Source of the DNA: Inia geoffrensis
Taxonomy: Eukaryota > Chordata > Mammalia > Artiodactyla > Iniidae
Assembly: GCA_036417435.1 (NCBI GenBank)
Contig: CM070903.1
Span: 53,358,001 to 53,422,000, forward strand
Direction of reading: 5' to 3'
Length of the DNA stretch: 64,000 bases
This document shows positions 1-12,004 of this stretch, one piece after another. How positions within the stretch are numbered: position 1 is the first letter of the stretch; every line of letters starts with the position of its first letter. The translations under genes were made by a program, and so were the position numbers. The notes under the pieces were generated by a model, which worked only from the letters and a program-made list of their open reading frames with translations, was not told the DNA's origin and did no database searches.

Positions 1-253
1 ATGAAAACTATTCTGTCGACTTGCAATGTTTCTGGGTAAAGGATATTGTACAAATGAGCTTCCTAAAATCTGAAAAAATGTTGAGAACCATTAATTAAAT
101 CATGGCTAACTAAAAGGCATTGAATAATAGTAAGAGGTATACAATAAAATTCAATAATTCATTAATTAAAACCATAGCTGAGGTTTTTCAAAAATAAGCT
201 TTTTAAACTAGAAAATATATGATGTATCTAATTTAAAATGATTTCTCTTGAAA

Positions 254-311
<58 letters not shown>

Positions 312-835
312 AGGCTTGGATCTTAAACACTGGACAAATGTAGAATGAAATATCTTTGTTATTAAAATAGGCTCAGACAAGTTTCAAATGGTTCTGCATA
401 TAAACTTGCTGACATACATAATTTCAAATCAGGCCAGTTACAGCATTCATACTTTGAACTGAAGTCAAAACTCCTACTTTCACAGTATTAGAAAGATAAA
501 TCAAATGTTTCTTTAATGCCTACTTTCATTCACTCTATACCCAGTTTTGGAGGACTGCTGTCATGATGCCAAAAACATAGACTGAACTTTTAATAAAGTT
601 CCCAATATGATAAAAAGAATCTGGGGTAATTGTATAGTACAGTCTAAGTGCTGAACTAATTTTATCCCTTTTAAATAACATGAAACCACTACTCGTTTCT
701 TAAAGAGCCTTTTAAGAAAATGATTGTAAGAACAGCATGATTTGTTCATCTCAGAGCAAGGAATGCTGCTTTTTATAATGCATTCAAAATAAAAGGTAGT
801 TATATTTACTTTTACAATGTTATTGCAATTTATCT
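1..835. other. AT-rich non-coding spacer
   Basis: No gene is visible here. The stretch is AT-rich, with scattered short frames that lack codon structure or any family resemblance. It contains one TA microsatellite and ends where the 3' end of an antisense L1 begins. Confidence 0.7.
259..309. repeat. (TA)n microsatellite
   Basis: An uninterrupted run of about 25 TA dinucleotides. Such runs are usually length-polymorphic and can extrude cruciforms. Confidence 0.97.
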
Positions 836-2829
836 TAATTGAAGTATAGCTGACATACAACATTATATTAGTTTCAGGTGTAGAACATAGTGATTCCACA
901 TTTATATACATTATGAATTGATCACTACAAGTCTAGTAACCATCTGTCACCATACAAGTTATTGCAGTACTATTTACTGTATTCCCAATACTGTACATTA
1001 CATCCTCGTGGCTTATTTATTTTATAACTAGAAATTTGTTCCTCAATTCCTCTTCACCTATTTCACCCAACTCCCCACCTCCCTCCCCTCTAGCGAACAC
1101 CAGTTTATTCTTTGTATCTGTGAGTCTGCTTATGTTTTGTTTCATTTTGCACATTTTTTGTTTTGTTTGTTAGATTCCACGTATAAGTGAAATTATACAG
1201 TATTTGTCTTTCTCTGTCTGACATATATCACTCAGTGTAATATTTTCTAGGTCTATCCATGTTGTTGCAGATGGTAAGATTTCATTCTTTTTTATGGCTG
1301 AGTAATATTCCATTTTGTTTTCATATCTTGGGTATTGTAAATAATGCTGTAGTGAAACTAGTGATGCAGATACCTTTTTGAATTAGTGGGTTTTTTTCCT
1401 TTGGGAAAATATCCAGAAGTGGAGTTGCTGGATCATATGGTAGTGTTATTTTTAGTTTTTTGAGGAACCTCCATGCTTTTCCATAGTGGGTATACCAATA
1501 TTCAATCCTACCAACAACACATATCCTAGCCAACACTTGATTTTTGTTTTTTTGGTAATAGCCATTCTGACAGGTGTGAGGTGATATCTCACTGTGGTAT
1601 TGATTTGCATTTCCCTGATGATTACTGATGTGGGGCATCTTTTCATGTGTCTGTTGGCTATTGTTATGTCTTCCTTAGAAAAATGTCTATTCAGGTCTTC
1701 TGCTGTGTGAGTTCTTATATATTTTGGACATTAACCGCTTATCAGATACATGATTTGAAACTTCTCCCATTCAGTAGGTTGCCTTTTCATTTTGTTTATG
1801 GTTTCCTTTGCTGTGCAAAAGCTTTTTAATTTGATGTGGTCCCATTTGTTTATTTTTGCTTTCGTTGCCCTTGCCTTAGGAGTCAGATCCAAAAAGATAT
1901 TGGTAATGCCAGTGTCAAAAAGTACACTGTCTATGTCTTTTTGGAGGAGTTTTATGATTTCAGGTCTTACATTTAAGCCTTTAATCCATTTTGAGTTTAT
2001 TTTTACATATTTTACAAGTGAGAAAGTGGTCCAATTTCATTCTTTTGCATGTAGCTGTCCAGTTTCCCCAATACCATTGATTGAAGAGACTCTCTCTTCC
2101 TGACGGTATATTCTTTGCTCCTTTGTCATAAATTAATTGAATACATAAGTGTAGGTTTACTTCTGGGTTCTCTATTCTGTTACATTGATCTATGTGCCTA
2201 TTTTTATGCCAGTACCATACAGTTTTGGTTACTTAGCTTTGTAGTATACTTTGAAATCAGGGAGCATAATACATCCAGCCTTGTTCTTCTTTCTTAAGAT
2301 TGCTTTGGCTCTTAGGGATCTTGGAGTTTCATACAATTTTATGATTATTTGTTCTAGTTCTATGAAAAAATGTCATGAGTATTTTGATAGGGACTAAATT
2401 GAAACTGTAGATTTCTTTGGGTAGTATGGACATTTTAACGATATTAATTCTTCTGATTCACAAGCATGGTATATCTTTCTATTTATTTGTGTCATCTTCA
2501 ATTTTTTCCACAATCTTAAATTTTTCAGAGTACAAGTCTTTCAACTCCTTGGTTAAATTTATTCATAGGTATTTTATTTTCTTATGCAATTGTTTTCTTA
2601 ACTTCTCTGTCTGATAGTTCATTACTAATGTGGAGGAATGCAGCATATTCCTGTATATTGATTTTTTTATCCTGCAACTTTACTGAATTCATTTATTAGC
2701 TCTAATAGGTTTTTGGTAAAGTCTAGGGTTTTCTAAATATAGCATAATGTCATCTGCAAATAGTGACAGTTTTGTTCTTTCTTTCCAATTTGGATGGCTT
2801 TTATCTCTTTATTTTTTTCTTTTTTTCTT

Positions 2830-2834
<5 letters not shown>

Positions 2835-2869
<35 letters not shown>
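2835..2869. repeat. (TG)n microsatellite inside L1
   Basis: About 17 TG units embedded in the antisense L1 ORF2 region. It creates the poly-Cys/Val and poly-Thr/His nonsense frames seen on the two strands. Confidence 0.95.
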
Positions 2870-2872
<3 letters not shown>

Positions 2873-3430
2873 ATTGCTGTGGCTGGGATTTCCAGTACTA
2901 TCTTGATTAAAACTGGTGATAGTGGACATTCTTGTCTTGTTCCTCATCTTAGAGGGTTCATCGCACATGGTCTTTATTATGTTGGTGTATGTCCAACATA
3001 ATAAAATGGTGTATGTCACACTTTGTTGAGTTTTTATCATAAATGGATGTTGAATTTTCTCAAATGCTTTGTCTCCACTTATTGAGATGATATATGATTT
3101 TTAATCCTTCATTTTGTTAATGTGGTATATCATGTGATTGATTTGCAAATATTGAACCATCCCTGGAATAAATCCCACTTGATAATGGTATATAATCCTT
3201 TTAATGTATTGTTGAATTCGGTTGGCTAATATTTTGTTGAGGATTTTTACATGTATGTTCATCAGGGATATTGGACTGTAATTTTCTTTTTTTGTAGTGT
3301 CTTTATCTGGTTATGGTATCAAGGTAAAGCTGCCTTCATAGAATGTGTTTGGAAGCATTCCTTCCTTTTTGATTTTTTGGGAATGGTTTGAGAAGGATAG
3401 GTATTATCTCTTCTTTAAATGTTTGGTAGA

Positions 3431-3643
3431 GGGCTTCCCCGGTGGTGCAGTGGTTGAGAGTCTGCCTGCCGATGCAGGGGACACGGGTTCGTGCCCCGGT
3501 CTGGGAAGATCCCACATGCCGCAGAGCGGCTGGGCCCGTGAGCCATGGCCGCTGAGCCTGCGCGTCCCGAGCCTGTGCTCTGCAGCGGGAGAGACCACAA
3601 CAGTGAGAGGCCCGCATACCGCAAAAAAAAAAAAAAAAAAAAA
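3431..3643 (+). mobile_element. CHR-family tRNA-derived SINE, full length
   Basis: It begins GGGCTTCCCCGGTGG and contains a tRNA-like B-box segment (GGGTTCGTGCC). It ends in a GCATACCGC tail followed by poly-A. It is flanked by a perfect target-site duplication, aaatgtttggtaga, at 3417-3430 and 3644-3657. It was therefore inserted by L1 machinery into the surrounding older L1 and is younger than it. This SINE family is characteristic of cetaceans and hippos and is a main reason for assigning the window to a cetacean. Confidence 0.95.
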
Positions 3644-3807
3644 AAATGTTTGGTAGAATTCATCTGTGAAGCCATCTTGTTCTGGACTTTTGTTTGGTGG
3701 GAGTTTATTGATTAATGATTCAATTTCATTACTAGTGATTGGTCTGTTCAGATTTCAATTTCTTCCCTTAATAGTTATGTTAGATTGTTTATTTGGGATT
3801 TTTCTTT

Positions 3808-4594
3808 AAGTAAACAACAATATTGACCAAATATAATAAAGTAAATTCAAAAAGCCACAAAACACATCTTAAAATTTGTTCTGAAGATGAAAAAATAATT
3901 TAAAATGCAGTGACTATCTAAATCAGGTCCCTCCAGTGTGCAAGGTATTCATCTTCATAATTAGAACCAAAATGCTTAGTAATATTATTTTTGTTTACAC
4001 ATACTTTTAAAAAGTATTCATCATGCTTTTTATCTTTCTGCTCTTTTATCTTTTTTTTTTTTTAAAGACAAGTAGTCAGGTAAGTAATCACTGATGCAGA
4101 TCTTAACAAATATGAACAATGACCTTTCCTTTGAGAATATTGAAAGCTACCCTAGAAAGAAGTTTTTATATATATATATATATGTATGTATACATATACA
4201 CATATATATAACTCATACATTGCAAGTACATCCAGGAAACAACTAACAGTTTATTTGATGTATGATATATGAAACAAATTATTTTTGCGACCGTCATTCA
4301 TCTTAGTCTGTAAGACAATAATAATATTTATAATGAACTTAAAGAGCAACAAAAACAAAAATAATTGGAGAAATTAACACTGAAGATATATATAAATTAA
4401 GTCACTCATCACACAATTGCCACATATTCAAATACGATAAATGTTAAGTAATACATGAACAGGTAATTTTTACCTTTAAAATTTGGAAGGATTAATGCTT
4501 ATTCAGCTAAGTTATTGATAAAATATTTTTCATCCTAAAAAAAATAAGAAAATAAAATTTGGAAGGATTAGCTAAGAGGGAAAGATGTAAAAGG
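3808..4594. other. AT-rich non-coding spacer
   Basis: No gene seen. It contains a TA/TG-rich microsatellite at about 4166-4210. A 17-base word (aaaatttggaaggatta) occurs twice about 77 bp apart near 4477 and 4554, just before the tandem duplication. Confidence 0.65.
4166..4210. repeat. Interrupted (TA)n/(CATA)n microsatellite
   Basis: TA repeats followed by gtatgtatacatatacacatatat-like variants. This is simple sequence with no further structure. Confidence 0.85.
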
Positions 4595-4782
4595 GTTGCA
4601 ATTTCAGTGCTGGAATGAATTTCAGAATTTAAAGAGGCTGAATATATTTTTAAAGGTAAATCACCACCTGTCTTATTAAAAGGAAGACGTTGCAATTTCA
4701 GTGCTGGAGTGAATTTCAGAATTTAAAGAGGCTGAATATATTTTTAAAGGTAAATCACCACCTGTCTTATTAAAAGGAAGAC
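4595..4782. repeat. 94-bp tandem duplication, two copies
   Basis: Copy 1 is 4595-4688 and copy 2 is 4689-4782, directly abutting. They start gttgcaatttcagtgctgg and end aaaaggaagac. I found one difference over 94 bp (A at 4615, G at 4709), so the duplication is recent or gene-converted. There is no coding content. Confidence 0.95.
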
Positions 4783-7723
4783 AAGTTTATGTTTATAATT
4801 TTAAAACATATAATCCTCCAAGCTCTAGCATGTTTTTGACAAGTGTTCTGCTTTTGTTATCAAATAATGCTGGTGTTTGGCAGTGGAATGGGGTTCAGTC
4901 TTCCTTCATAGCATTGTTACCAATAAACACATGAATAGAATGAAAAGATGTACTTCTTTTTCTCTTTATAATGTTCTAAGGAGAAGATCAAAAACATGAG
5001 AAAGATGTTTGATTGTCCTGATTATTATTTTTCATATAGATTTCTAGATTTCTGCAATTGGATGTGTTTTACATGAACTCTTGATATATAGACACCACTA
5101 CCACTAACAAAAAGCAGTTGTGATTGTGAAGTTCTAATGGCATCGGAGATACTTTATTTTTAGAGGAGAGATTAGTTATTTAAAGGTCATCTGAAGCTGA
5201 ACTGTAAGTATTTCAGTAACTTCCTGAAAGCATTTCAGTTCCAATTTAGAGACTTTCTTTTTCTGATCAATTCAAAATAATTATCATATATATGAAGTAT
5301 ATTTTACATATTATTTCTTTCTGTTTACAGAACTTTGAACTTTGGGATTTTATAAACAGTAGAAATGTGGTAAATAAATAATAAAAAATAGAGAGAGAGA
5401 AAGTGAGACATACACAGAGAGAGACCTGCTCTTTCTGATCAATTTTAAGCAATCTTCATCTGTACATATATACATAAAATACATATATATGCATAAAATA
5501 TTAGGCAGTATAAGATTATTCACCACTGATACGATGAAATTCTTTTAAGCTAAAGGAAAAATGTCACTTGTACTTCTTTAGTTTCCATTAAAATAAACAA
5601 TTCCAGTAATCTTCTGAATCCCTTTTCAGCCAACAGCTTTGTGACATCTTGCCTCTACACGTGATACTGCCTTTTTAGCCAATTCCCACTCAGAGAGATG
5701 AGTAACCATGGCTTCATCCAATTTTCCACATGACATCTGTGGCAGCAGAGGCATTCACAGGACCTCTCTCCTGGAGAGCTCTCCCTTGGGTGGAGCTTGA
5801 ATTTCTGTTAGAAAATCATTGACACAAGAATTCAAACAGGACTTTGCTTTAGGACTAGATGCTGCCAGGGCTCAGACGCTGACAAGGCCATGTTTCTTAT
5901 CTCTGGGATTTTCTGCCCTTCCCCCATGAAGCTCGGTTCCTCCAGGCTGGCAGGGAACTCGCCTCTGAACTAGAGGGTGACAGACCCCCTTTGATGATGA
6001 GCATCCACAAGCACAGGGAGCTTGCTATTCATTGAGCTGCACAGCTGTGACAACTGGATCCTTCCCGGGTGTCAAAAATAGGGGGCAGGGCTTCAGTATA
6101 AGCAGAAGGGAAGACAGTTTAAATACAAATGAACTGCTTTACGCTCTGTGAATTTATCTTTCCCCAGTTGCCCTGATTTAAGATCCATGCTTTATTTTAC
6201 TGAAATTTCATAGCTGTAAAGTGACCATCTTTTCCATAGGTGCATATGAAAAAAATATAACCCTGTTTTCACACCTCAAAAGATATATTTTCATATGTAA
6301 ATGGATTGGTGGATCTTTGGCTTTAATGTTTTCACAACTATGTTCTCCCTTTCTTATTAAACACTGGGTTCAGCATAAAATAGGTTCTTACTGACTCATC
6401 TTCAATACTATTGTATGCTTTGTCTGACTGCAGGTTGTGTGGAAGAATCATAATGGCTCAGTGGATTTTTTTACCCTTTTTGTGAACAGAAAGCCTGAAT
6501 ATTTAATGAATAAACTGCTCAAATCTTGAAGGAATACAGGCATGTTCACCAGGCATTTTTAGAGTAACCCGAAAGAGAATCTGTAGCAGGTGACTATTTC
6601 CAGCTAAGCAAAGCTTAAAAAGCACATAAAGAGTTAATTCAACTCTATAAATGAAGATGATAATCAGGGCATAATTTATCTCTGAAGAAACATATTTATT
6701 GTGTCTGCTATTTGATTAGATGGCTTCAGTGTTCAATTAATCAGTTACATCTCAATATCATTCCTGAGAGCTGCTTAATTAATCTGTTGCACTGCAGCCC
6801 TATTCATTCTTCTAGCTATCCCTCGCCCCATTTCAAATGACAAAACCCAGGAACTGTGCCATGTAAAGACTTTATGTCAATGTCAGGTGAAGGTTGATAA
6901 GTGGCTGACTTTTTTTCTTTATTAGGTTAATCAAACCAATCAGCCTTATAGGATTTACATTTGTCAAAAATTTTAATGGGATGAAACTAATGAGAAATAG
7001 AGGAAGAAAATCACCAAAAGAATGATGGCATTGTTTGTAAACCTCGATGGAAGTATACTACTTTTATCACGGGGATTGTTTTCTCATTTTTTTTTCCAAA
7101 CGATGAATTTAAAAATGCTGCTGGTTGAACCCAAACTAGTCTATTATGCTACACTACTACACCAGTAATTAACAAATAAAGCATGATAGGTCCTTGTGTC
7201 TTTGAAGAAGAAAGTATTCCACATGTTAACTGCCTTCTGGGCACTAGTTATCTCTTCCCAAATGCTACTAATAGTTCCAATTACAGTACCATGAATATTT
7301 ACAACAAATTTACTAGTTTGAAGGTGCTTCACATACAACATAGAGTAGCCACTCCAAGTAGTGGTTGAGATACTCCACCAATTAAATCACAGGGTCACAG
7401 TATTTTCATCTCCTTATCTGTTTTCCATGCTTGGAATCTCTCTTCTCTTTCATTCTTTTCTTCCTGATATTGACTGAGACTCCATATTATCCCTCAGCAT
7501 CATTCCTTTTTGCCCTGCAAAAGCAGAGGCATTTTGGTAGAATTTCTACCAAAATTGGTATGCAGATTTCATATCATTCTTCTTCATCTTCTCAATGCCC
7601 AGGGCCAACTGTCATCTCCCAACACCACCTCACATAGACCCATTTAGCATTACAAAAAGGATTTAAAATACTTTGAATCAATCATGGTTATCCCACATAA
7701 CTTCTAAAATAAAATAGTCACTA
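4783..7723. other. Non-coding spacer left of the NUMT
   Basis: No gene and no repeat family I can name with confidence. About 5600-6060 is somewhat more GC-rich than its surroundings. About 6660-6960 is repeat-free and rich in TAAT/ATTA cores, including two aattaatc words at 6735-6742 and 6777-6784, so it could be a conserved regulatory element, though this is unproven. The last 190 bp include a perfect hairpin at 7531-7555. Short frames here have no recognisable product. Confidence 0.55.
7531..7555. other. Perfect 11-bp inverted repeat (hairpin)
   Basis: Arms attttggtaga (7531-7541) and tctaccaaaat (7545-7555) flank a 3-nt loop. It lies about 170 bp before the NUMT junction. No U-run follows, and a terminator role makes no sense in this genome. 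Confidence 0.85.
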
Positions 7724-8676
7724 ATGTTTATAATTAACATCCCAATACTCACCTTTCCTATCCTTCTAGCCGTAGCATTTCTAACATTAGTAGAACGCAA
7801 AATTCTAGGCTATATACAACTCCGAAAAGGACCAAACATTGTAGGCCCATATGGCCTATTACAACCTTTCGCCGACGCAATCAAACTATTCACTAAAGAA
7901 CCCTTACGACCAGCCACATCCTCTATTACCATGTTTATTATCGCACCTATACTTGCCCTAATCCTAGCCCTCACAATATGAACTCCCCTACCCATACCGT
8001 ACCCCCTTATCAACATAAACCTAGGAGTATTGTTTATACTAGCAATGTCCAGCATAGCCGTCTACTCTATTCTATGGTCCGGCTGAGCTTCCAACTCAAA
8101 ATATGCATTAATCGGAGCTCTCCGGGCAGTAGCTCAGACAATCTCATATGAGGTAACATTAGCTATTATCCTCCTATCAGTGCTCCTGATAAATGGCTCC
8201 TTTACTTTATCCACACTAACCACCACACAAGAGCAACTATGGTTGATCTTTCCCTCATGACCACTAGCCATAATATGATTCACTTCTACCCTAGCAGAAA
8301 CCAATCGAGCTCCCTTTGACCTAACAGAAAGAGAGTCAGAACTTGAATCCGGCTTTAATGTAGAATATGCAGCAGGCCCTTTCACCCTATTCTTCCTAGC
8401 AGAGTACGCCAACATTATCATAATAAATATATTCACAACTATCTTATTCCTAGATACATTTCACAACCCCTACACACCAGAGCTATACACAAATTAATTG
8501 CCAAAACACTACTACTCACAATATCTTTCCTATGAATCCAAGCGTCCTACCCCTGATTCCGATATGACCAATTAATACACTTACTCTGAAAAAATTTCCT
8601 ACCCCTAACACTAGCTCTCTGTATATGGCACATTTCACTACCCATTATAACAGCAAGCATCCCCCGTCAAACATAA
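7724..8676 (+). pseudogene. ND1: ND1 (NADH dehydrogenase subunit 1), NUMT copy, frameshifted
   Basis: ND1 is a multi-pass membrane subunit of respiratory complex I near the quinone site. The copy begins ATG TTT ATA and keeps the early VERKILGY motif and the [12 protein letters not shown] segment. With the mitochondrial code it reads openly to codon 202. Codon 203 (8330-8332), in the conserved TEGESE motif, has changed from Gly GGA to AGA, a mitochondrial stop. A 4-nt deletion near 8490-8494 then shifts the frame, giving a TAA at 8495. The correct frame resumes to the TAA at 8674-8676. Length is 953 nt against 957 expected for cetacean ND1. Two conserved Arg codons near the end are now CAA (8539) and TGA (8554). 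In the nuclear code the first TGA, at 7979, truncates it to 85 residues, so it cannot be expressed. Confidence 0.96.
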
Positions 8677-8679
8677 AAA

Positions 8680-8748
8680 AGAAATATGTCTGACAAAAGA
8701 GTTACTTTGATAGAGTAAATAATAGAGGTTCAAATCCTCTTATTTCTA
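8680..8748 (+). pseudogene. tRNA-Ile (GAU), NUMT copy
   Basis: A 69-nt mitochondrial tRNA copy. The acceptor AGAAATA pairs perfectly with TATTTCT and the anticodon loop carries GAT. It follows ND1 by 3 nt and overlaps tRNA-Gln on the other strand by 3 nt, as in mammalian mtDNA. It still folds, but nuclear expression is not expected. Confidence 0.93.
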
Positions 8749-8817
8749 GAATAATAGGAATCGAACCTACCCCTAAGATTCAAAATTCTCCGTGTTACCA
8801 TATTACACCATAATCTA
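8746..8817 (-). pseudogene. tRNA-Gln (UUG), NUMT copy
   Basis: On the minus strand it starts TAGATTA and ends TATTCTA plus G, with anticodon TTG. One acceptor pair is a T-T mismatch, possibly a lesion gained after transfer. It sits in the Ile-Gln-Met cluster in the usual order and orientation. Confidence 0.92.
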
Positions 8818-8818
8818 C

Positions 8819-8887
8819 AGTAAGGTCAGCTAAATAAGCTATTGGGCCCATACCCCGAAACTGTTGGTTTATACCCTTCCCATACTA
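8819..8887 (+). pseudogene. tRNA-Met (CAU), NUMT copy
   Basis: It runs from AGTAAGG to CCATACT plus A. The anticodon CAT sits in the conserved GGGCCCATACCCC stem-loop. It directly abuts the ND2 start codon at 8888, as in mtDNA. Confidence 0.94.
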
Positions 8888-9931
8888 ATTAACCCCCTCA
8901 TCTTCATCATCCTACTAATAACCCTTATTCTAAGCACAATAATTGTAACTATCAGCTCCCACTGATTATTTGCTTGAATCGGACTTGAAATTAACACAGT
9001 AGTTATCATCCCCATCATAATAAAAAATCCTAATCCTTGAGCCACAGAAACCTCTACTAAATATTTCCTAACACAAACCACTGCATCCACACTATTCATA
9101 TTAGCAATCACCATTAATCTAATACACTCCGGCCAATGAACCATCATGAAATTATTTGACCCAACAGCATCAATCCTAATAACAACAGCCTTGGTTATCA
9201 AACTAGGATTATCCCCCTTCCACTTTTGAGTACCAGAAGTCACGCAAGGAATTCCACTAACTACAGGACTAATTCTGCTCACATGACAAAAAATTGCACC
9301 CATCTCAATCCTCTATCAAATTTCACCTTCAATCAACTTACACTTAATACTTATTATATCCTTACTCTCTATTCTAATTGGAGGCTGAGGTGGACTAAAC
9401 CAAACACAACTCCGAAAGATCATGGCCTACTCATCAATTGCCCACATGGGATGAATAACAACTATCCTAATATATAACCCAGCCCTTACTTTATTAAATC
9501 TAATAATTTACATCACAATAACCTTTATCATATTTATATTATTAATCCAAAGTTCAACCACCATCACACTAACATTATCCCAAACATGAAACATAATGCC
9601 TACCACCGCAACACTCATCATACTCACACTACTCTCCATAGGAGGATTTCCCCCACTTACAGGATTTATACCCAAATGAATTATCATTCAAGAACTAACA
9701 AAAAATAATGCTATTGTCCTACCAACCCTCATAGCCATCACAGCACTACTTAACTTATATTTCTACATACGCCTTGCCTACTCTACAACATTAACCCTAT
9801 TTCCCTCTACAAATAATATAAAGATAAAGTGACAATTCCATCCCACTAAACGAACAACACTTCTACCAACAACAATTGTACTATCCACTATACTCCTACC
9901 CCTTACTCCAACACTTCTAATCCTACTGTAG
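8888..9931 (+). pseudogene. ND2: ND2 (NADH dehydrogenase subunit 2), NUMT copy, open in mt code
   Basis: ND2 is a membrane proton-pumping subunit of complex I. The copy starts with ATT right after tRNA-Met, a start allowed for mammalian ND2, and runs 347 codons to TAG at 9929-9931 with no internal mitochondrial stop or frameshift. That is the full cetacean length. Recognisable segments include FHFWVPEVTQGIPL near residue 114 and QLRKIMAYSSIAHMGW near residues 174-190. The last bases overlap the start of tRNA-Trp by 2 nt. Many TGA (Trp) codons make it unreadable in the nuclear code. Openness over 1 kb suggests limited decay time or chance, not function. Confidence 0.96.
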
Positions 9932-9997
9932 GGGTTTAGGTTAAATCAGACCAAGAGCCTTCAAAGCCCTAAGCAAGTATAATTTACTTAACCCCTG
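9930..9997 (+). pseudogene. tRNA-Trp (UCA), NUMT copy
   Basis: The acceptor AGGGGTT pairs perfectly with AACCCCT and the anticodon TCA reads UGA and UGG as Trp in mitochondria. It is 68 nt long and starts inside the ND2 stop codon, as in mtDNA. Confidence 0.94.
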
Positions 9998-10002
9998 CCC
10001 AA

Positions 10003-10071
10003 TAAGGACTGCAAGACTATATCTTACATCAATTGAATGCAAATCAAACACTTTAATTAAGCTAAATCCTC
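10003..10071 (-). pseudogene. tRNA-Ala (UGC), NUMT copy
   Basis: Minus strand from GAGGATT to AGTCCTT plus A, anticodon TGC within GATTTGCATTC. It has one G-T pair and otherwise an intact acceptor. It is first in the Ala-Asn-OL-Cys-Tyr (WANCY) cluster. Confidence 0.93.
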
Positions 10072-10072
10072 A

Positions 10073-10146
10073 CTAGATTGGAGGGATACATCTCCCACGA
10101 ACTTTTAGTTAACAGCTAAATACCCTAGTCAACTGGCTTCAATCTA
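10073..10146 (-). pseudogene. tRNA-Asn (GUU), NUMT copy
   Basis: Minus strand from TAGATTG to CAATCTA plus G, with a perfect acceptor and anticodon GTT. It immediately precedes the light-strand origin, its normal place. Confidence 0.93.
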
Positions 10147-10181
10147 CTTCTCCCTACGCGAGAAAAAAAAGGCAGGAGAAG
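10147..10181. other. Mitochondrial light-strand replication origin (OL) remnant
   Basis: In mtDNA this is a hairpin between tRNA-Asn and tRNA-Cys where light-strand synthesis begins. The outer arms CTTCTCC (10147-10153) and GGAGAAG (10175-10181) still pair perfectly over 7 bp, around an A-rich loop. The inner stem, usually GC-rich, now has three consecutive mismatches (CTA against CAG-side bases). As a nuclear copy it has no replication role, and the broken stem fits relaxed selection. Confidence 0.9.
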
Positions 10182-10246
10182 TCCCGGCAGGATTGAAACT
10201 GCTTCCTTGAATTTGCAATTCAAAATGACTAATTCACCACAGGACT
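10179..10246 (-). pseudogene. tRNA-Cys (GCA), NUMT copy
   Basis: Minus strand from AGTCCTG to CGGGACT plus discriminator, anticodon GCA in AATTGCAAATT. It overlaps the 3' arm of OL by 3 nt, as in vertebrate mtDNA. Confidence 0.92.
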
Positions 10247-10312
10247 TGGCAAAAAGAGGATTCTACCCCTGTCTTTAGATTTACAGTCTAATGCCTACTC
10301 GGCCATTTTACC
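10247..10312 (-). pseudogene. tRNA-Tyr (GUA), NUMT copy
   Basis: Minus strand from GGTAAAA to TTTTGCC plus A, perfect acceptor, anticodon GTA in GACTGTAAATC. It ends one base before the COX1 ATG at 10314. Confidence 0.94.
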
Positions 10313-10313
10313 T

Positions 10314-11860
<1,547 letters not shown>

Positions 11861-11865
<5 letters not shown>

Positions 11866-11929
11866 AAGGAAGGAGTCGAACCCTCTCTAACTGGTTTCAA
11901 GCCAATACCATAACCAATATGTCTTTCTC
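11861..11929 (-). pseudogene. tRNA-Ser (UGA), NUMT copy
   Basis: Minus strand from GAGAAAG to CTTTCTT plus G, anticodon TGA in GGCTTGAAACC. It overlaps the end of COX1 by 5 nt on the opposite strand, the normal arrangement. Confidence 0.93.
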
Positions 11930-11936
11930 TGTGTGT

Positions 11937-12004
11937 GAGATATTAGTAAAACCTTAAATAACTTTGTCAAAGTTAAATCACAAGTGAAAACCTTGTATAT
12001 CTCT
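11937..12004 (+). pseudogene. tRNA-Asp (GUC), NUMT copy
   Basis: The acceptor GAGATAT pairs with ATATCTC and the anticodon GTC sits in ACTTTGTCAAAGTT. It is 68 nt long and abuts the COX2 ATG at 12005. Confidence 0.94.

Larger units (their letters stand above)
836..3807 (-). mobile_element. Old L1 LINE, 3' UTR plus ORF2 3' part, split by a SINE
   Basis: The + strand is T-rich and reads as the reverse complement of an L1. The 3' UTR lies at the left (about 836-1320) and the ORF2 C-terminal region follows. The minus-strand frame at 1321-1638 carries the PYDPATPLL block typical of the ORF2 C-terminus. The element is 5'-truncated, full of stops and frameshifts, and interrupted at 3431-3643 by a young SINE. 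Near 3770-3807 the match becomes patchy, suggesting an internal deletion before its end. It is closer to the piece at 40178-41756 than to the younger L1 tails further right. This is a dead copy with no complete ORF1 or ORF2. Confidence 0.85.

Noticed and set aside
259..309. Regular repeats as a CRISPR-like array
   Set aside because: A pure dinucleotide run without spacers in a mammalian genome.
3345..3675. Overlapping frames of about 90-103 codons on both strands
   Set aside because: They lie in a GC-rich SINE. The same frames recur at every SINE copy in the window (35741, 50023, 58908).
7724..7981. 85-codon plus-strand frame as a nuclear gene
   Set aside because: It is the first part of the mitochondrial ND1 copy and ends at a TGA that is Trp in the mitochondrial code.
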